Assembly (NCBI GenBank): GCA_947625735.1
Contig: CANQPL010000012.1
Coordinates: 1-64,000, forward strand
Source: an uncultured Clostridia bacterium
GTDB taxonomy: Bacteria; Bacillota; Clostridia; Oscillospirales; Ruminococcaceae
Direction of reading: 5' to 3'
Length of the DNA: 64,000 nucleotides
Shown here piece by piece: positions 60,533-64,000 of the stretch. How positions within the stretch are numbered: position 1 is the first letter of the stretch; every line of letters starts with the position of its first letter. The notes below the pieces were generated by a model that was not told where the DNA came from, ran no database searches, and saw only the letters and a list, made by a program, of their open reading frames with translations. Both the position numbers and the translations under genes were made by a program.

Positions 60533-61159
60533 ATGCTGCTTATGCAAAATCAAGTTATCACAATCGGCAGACGCTGCGGAAGCGGAGGACGTGAGATCGG
60601 AAAAACTCTGGCAAAAAAACTGGAGCTGCCGTTCTACGATAAGGAGCTTATCACGGGAGCTGCAAAGGAAAGCGGTCTGTGCGACAGCTTTATGGAAAAT
60701 TTTGAGGAAACGCCTACGGCAAGTCTCCTCTATTCCCTTGTGATGAACGCTCAGAGCGGTGGGTTCGGCATGGGCAAGCCCATTGAGCTTATCGCATACG
60801 AGGCTCAGATAAATGCAGTAAGGGCTGCTGCGGCAAAGGGTCCGTGCATTATCGTGGGAAGATGCGCCGACTATATCCTTAAAGACGACCACGATGTTAT
60901 CAGCTTTTTTATCACCGCGTCTCCAGAATACCGCGCCCGCAGAACGGCACAGTTAGAGGGCTTTTCTGTAAAGGAGGGACAGGCTAAAAACGCAAGATCA
61001 GATAAGGCAAGAGCCTCCTATCACAATTACCATGCAGAAACAAAATGGGGCGCTTCGGACAGCTACGAGCTGTGCATAAACAGTGAAAAGCTCTCATCAG
61101 AGGCGGCGGCTGATCTTATCATCGAATATATTAAGGCAAGAAAGCTGAAATCAGAATAA
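60533..61159 (+). CDS. Cytidylate kinase-like family protein
   Basis: 208 residues. The N-terminal P-loop variant ITIGRRCGSGGREIGKTLAKKLELPFYDKELI is typical of the family related to CMP kinase but lacking the nucleoside-binding insert. PCIIVGRCADYIL and FFITASPEYRARRTA follow. The true substrate is unknown. AAGGAGG lies 8 bases before ATG 60533. Confidence 0.88.
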   Translation: MLLMQNQVITIGRRCGSGGREIGKTLAKKLELPFYDKELITGAAKESGLCDSFMENFEETPTASLLYSLVMNAQSGGFGMGKPIELIAYEAQINAVRAAAAKGPCIIVGRCADYILKDDHDVISFFITASPEYRARRTAQLEGFSVKEGQAKNARSDKARASYHNYHAETKWGASDSYELCINSEKLSSEAAADLIIEYIKARKLKSE

Positions 61160-61164
61160 CAGGG

Positions 61165-61196
61165 CGGGGAGCGCAGAAAGCGTTCCCCGATTTTTT
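61165..61196 (+). terminator. Terminator of the MATE/kinase-like operon
   Basis: Stem CGGGGAACGC-type (CGGGGAGCGC / GCGTTCCCCG) with TTTTTTAA after it. Confidence 0.88.
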
Positions 61197-61263
61197 AAGC
61201 TAAAACGTTTTATTTTTGTTGAAAATATACAAAATAATATTTTAATTTTTTCCTTTTTGCTTC

Positions 61264-61292
61264 TTGCAAATAATGAGAAAACATATTATAAT
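61264..61292 (+). promoter_or_regulatory. Sigma-A promoter of the large surface protein gene
   Basis: TTGCAA (61264-61269), 17-base spacer, TATAAT (61287-61292). Confidence 0.8.
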
Positions 61293-61372
61293 AATTGTAA
61301 AGATTTATTATTGAAAAAGTATGTCCATAAACGGGCATACCTAAAGGTCAATTTTATTAAGGAGGAGATAAA

Positions 61373-64000
61373 ATGAAGCTGAAACGATTATTGGCAGGAT
61401 TGACGGCTGCGGCTACGGCTGCAATGGTGCTGACGGTCTTGCCTGTGACAAGTGCAGCAGCGGCAACACCATTCGGTTCTGCAACAGGTGAATGGGCACA
61501 GGATGCTTTCTTTTCTGACACATCACCGGAAATGTCAGGAGTAGATCTGAGCAGTGCAACATCTGTAGTGTTTAACGCAAATGCAATTGACCTAAATTGG
61601 GGCTGGAATAATGGTCAGTTCTATGCAGACGGTTCAGAATGGATACAAAAGTCTTTCGGAGGTACTGAAAGCGACAAACAAAGCAAGCTTGATTTAGTTC
61701 TTGAAAACGCAGGTGAGTTTTCTATTGCGCTGGATTTTTCCATAAAATCCGACAATACATACGCCTTTGGTTGGGGAACAGGCTGTTCAGAAGGTGCTTT
61801 TGAGCTTGATTCCATTGATATATATGCAGGAAGCAACAAGCTTGGTTCTTGGGTAGACAGTACGTGGTATGCAGGTGAGGAATATGTTCCTCCCGCCCCG
61901 GAAGTTTTGACTGATTTTGGCTCTGATGACGGTAGTTGGGCGCAGGCTGCTTTCTTTTCTGACACATCACCGGAAATGTCAGGAGTAGATCTTGGCAGTG
62001 CAACATCAGCGGTATTTTACGCAAAAGCAATTGATCTAAATTGGGGCTGGAATAACGGTCAATTCTATGCAGACGGTTCAGAATGGATACAAAAGTCTTT
62101 CGGAGGTACTGAAAGCGACAAACAAAGCAAGCTTGATTTAGTTCTTGAAAACGCAGGCGAGTTTTCTATTGCGCTTGATTTTTCTATAAAATCTGACAAA
62201 ACCTATGCTTTGGGCTGGGGAACAGGAACCCAAAAGGGTGCATTTGCACTTAGGTATATTGAGGTATATGCAAAGGACACTCTTCTCGGAACATGGAAAA
62301 ATGGCACATGGACATCGGCAGTAACCGAAGTCACACCCACCGGAATAACCCTTGACAAGGACGCCCTTTCCCTCACACTCATTGACAACACCGAAGCACA
62401 GCTTACTGCAAAGGTTGCTCCGGAAGATGCTGCCTATGAAAAAGACGATATAACATGGAAGTCCTCCGATGAAAAGGTCGCAACCGTTGACAAAAACGGC
62501 AAGGTAACGGCTGTAGGCGCAGGAACAGCTGAAATAACCGTATCTCTGGGCGATCTTTCCGATACCTGCAGCGTGACGGTCAATAAGAAGCCTGTTACAC
62601 TTATCCTCGTTTTACCCGAAAACACCGACTTTGTGGTTTACAAGGACACCGATGAGGCTCGCAGAGATTTAATATCCGAAAAGGTTTCCGCATCTGCCGT
62701 TGACCCCGAAGACCACTCCAAAACGCTTGATATCAGCAAGACCGATTACACTCTCGATATCACTGTTAACGGCACTAAGGTCACTGTAACTCCTGTTCTT
62801 ACTGAAAGCGGCAAAACAAAGTATGAGTTAATTGCAGCAAACATTAGAACATTTGACATCCCCTACGAGGAATGGATACCCACAACCTACATTGACTACA
62901 CTGTTTCTCCTGATACAGCAGAGCTTGAAAACGGTCTTTCAAGAAGCGAGCTTGAAACTGCTTTGCAGGACAGCGTAATTAACCTTATCTCCGCAGATGA
63001 GGAACACGTTCCCCTGCCCGCAGTACCATTTTCAAGAGCAGGCGTTGTCAAAACTGTTGACGACAGCGCTGTAAAGTATGACACCGCAGGTACATACACA
63101 GTAAAGGTAACTCTTGACCTTACAAGAATCATGAACGATGGAGATACATACATTGTACCCGTCCCCGGTGCATCAGGCAACGGCATTACAGAGCTTACTG
63201 TCGAAATTAAGGTTACTGTAAAAGAAAAGGCTGAAGAGCCGACCCCGGACGAACCCACAAATCCTGACGAGCCTGTTCCTGACAAGCCTACAGTTCCCGA
63301 TGAGCCTGTTCCCGACGAGCCTGTTACACCTCCCTCAGCAAGCGGCTGGAAGGAGCAGAACGGTGTATACACCTATACACACGGCGATACAGCTTCCAAC
63401 GGTGAAAATCTCAAAATTCCCACAACCGGATATAACCTTTCTGACATAAAGAGCATTTCAGTAAAGGTAAAGACAGACGGCTACACAAAGGTAGTAATAG
63501 GTGGATCGCTGGGCGAAGCATGGACTACCACAAGCGAAACCGAGGTATCGGGCGACACAATAACTGTTGTATTTGATGTAAACGGTCAGCTTACAAGCGA
63601 TCCTGAGCTCCAGATTTGGTGGATCGAATCTAATGTTACTGTTGAGGTTTCCGATATCACCATTACCCTGATGTCCTCAGACACACCTTCACAGGATCCC
63701 TCTACTCCCTCCGAAGATGATACCGACAGCAATGTCTATGATGTACCTCCTGTGGGAAGAACCGGAGAGGGAACAGTTGCAACCATATGGAACGCAAACG
63801 CAGGCGGCAAGGCACCTACTGCCGCACAGGCAACAGCTGCAATAAGAACCGCAAAATCCGGCGATACAGTTACCATTGTTATGGCAGACAGAAAAGACCT
63901 CCCTGCATCGGTACTTGGTGTACTTTCCTCCAAGACCAATGTTACTGTTGACATAGTATATTCGGGCTATACAGTTTCCATAAACAGCGACGACATCAAC
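61373..64000 (+). CDS. Large secreted protein with duplicated domain, BIG2 domain and carbohydrate-binding-like region (3' end outside window)
   Basis: The frame is open from ATG 61373 (AAGGAGGAG 7-8 bases upstream) to the window end, at least 876 residues. Signal peptide 1-33. Two nearly identical domains follow (about 42-135 and 190-283; each with DLNWGWNNGQFYADGSEW). Next are a BIG2 Ig-like domain (about 325-402; TGITLDKDALSLTL, VATVDKNGKVTAVGAGTAEITVS), beta domains, a Pro/Asp/Glu linker (about 622-655) and a carbohydrate-binding-like domain (about 660-760). A region with AATAAIRTAKSGDTVTIVM-type sequence follows. Such layouts occur in Ruminococcus extracellular polysaccharide-binding proteins. 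No catalytic domain is visible yet. Confidence 0.82.
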   Translation, partial: MKLKRLLAGLTAAATAAMVLTVLPVTSAAAATPFGSATGEWAQDAFFSDTSPEMSGVDLSSATSVVFNANAIDLNWGWNNGQFYADGSEWIQKSFGGTESDKQSKLDLVLENAGEFSIALDFSIKSDNTYAFGWGTGCSEGAFELDSIDIYAGSNKLGSWVDSTWYAGEEYVPPAPEVLTDFGSDDGSWAQAAFFSDTSPEMSGVDLGSATSAVFYAKAIDLNWGWNNGQFYADGSEWIQKSFGGTESDKQSKLDLVLENAGEFSIALDFSIKSDKTYALGWGTGTQKGAFALRYIEVYAKDTLLGTWKNGTWTSAVTEVTPTGITLDKDALSLTLIDNTEAQLTAKVAPEDAAYEKDDITWKSSDEKVATVDKNGKVTAVGAGTAEITVSLGDLSDTCSVTVNKKPVTLILVLPENTDFVVYKDTDEARRDLISEKVSASAVDPEDHSKTLDISKTDYTLDITVNGTKVTVTPVLTESGKTKYELIAANIRTFDIPYEEWIPTTYIDYTVSPDTAELENGLSRSELETALQDSVINLISADEEHVPLPAVPFSRAGVVKTVDDSAVKYDTAGTYTVKVTLDLTRIMNDGDTYIVPVPGASGNGITELTVEIKVTVKEKAEEPTPDEPTNPDEPVPDKPTVPDEPVPDEPVTPPSASGWKEQNGVYTYTHGDTASNGENLKIPTTGYNLSDIKSISVKVKTDGYTKVVIGGSLGEAWTTTSETEVSGDTITVVFDVNGQLTSDPELQIWWIESNVTVEVSDITITLMSSDTPSQDPSTPSEDDTDSNVYDVPPVGRTGEGTVATIWNANAGGKAPTAAQATAAIRTAKSGDTVTIVMADRKDLPASVLGVLSSKTNVTVDIVYSGYTVSINSDDIN
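61493..62230 (+). repeat. Two near-identical in-frame direct repeats, period 444 bp
   Basis: TGGGCACAGG at 61493 recurs as TGGGCGCAGG at 61937; long exact stretches (for example 62070-62150 versus 61626-61706) show recent duplication or gene conversion. Coded by AT-richer codons than the rest of the gene. Confidence 0.9.

Noticed and set aside
1..64000. tRNA or rRNA genes and CRISPR arrays
   Set aside because: I looked for tRNA-like cloverleaf ends, rRNA motifs and evenly spaced repeats and found none convincing.

Overview
The window comes from a low-to-medium GC, Gram-positive, endospore-competent member of the Clostridia. It is most like the Ruminococcus / Oscillospiraceae group. The evidence is a clear sporulation sigma-G gene, a CotJC-type manganese catalase gene, S-layer-homology and sortase-type surface proteins, phenylacetate-CoA ligase next to an ACT-domain protein, and consensus sigma-A promoters with AAAGGAG-type ribosome binding sites. 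Species assignment is inference; no search was possible.

1-1.6 kb is the right end of a prophage (structural protein tail, holin, amidase endolysin). 1.6-12.4 kb is the most unusual part. A cotJC gene lying convergent to sigG is split. Its middle part is at 1620-1853 and its exact continuation at 12191-12391, and the two are separated by a 10.3-kb element bounded by a 9-bp direct repeat (GCAGCAGAG). Joining the copies of that repeat restores the reading frame. The element carries a large serine recombinase at one end, a chimeric HD-GYP protein, a TraX-like membrane protein, a four-gene exopolysaccharide-type regulatory operon (Wzz, BY-kinase, surface protein, LCP) and a CarD-like regulator. 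Inside it is a 1.3-kb segment flanked by 35-bp perfect inverted repeats that encodes its own tyrosine recombinase. This segment holds a perfect consensus promoter that now points away from the operon, into a terminator. Inversion would aim it at the operon, so this reads as a phase-variation switch shown in the OFF orientation.

12.4-48.8 kb is mostly core chromosome: sigG, a solitary solute-binding lipoprotein, a YdcF protein with a partial tandem duplication, a PHP phosphoesterase, a D,D-carboxypeptidase, an orphan DpnI-type methyl-directed endonuclease of foreign look, a sodium/solute symporter, an ACT protein and PaaK. It continues with a YcdB/SLH surface protein, a GGDEF protein, an AEC transporter with KDPG aldolase-VOC fusion and KDG kinase, a phosphatase, RluA, an M50 protease, MurA, alanine racemase, a SLOG protein, prephenate dehydrogenase, a FecR/InlB-repeat protein and a solitary dehydratase-activase-related protein.

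48.8-52.9 kb is an accessory island of small genes, all on the minus strand (MazG, HIT, NUDIX, XRE-GyrI, GNAT, a broken GNAT). It is punctuated by seven copies or fragments of a roughly 60-bp inverted-repeat element, nearly always just downstream of a gene, giving a cassette-like layout between core genes. 52.9-64 kb holds mreBCD, a CDF metal transporter, a PD-(D/E)XK (Rpn-type) protein, a MITE-like repeat, a small sortase-type protein, a MATE transporter, a cytidylate-kinase-like protein, and the start of a large secreted repeat protein that runs off the window.
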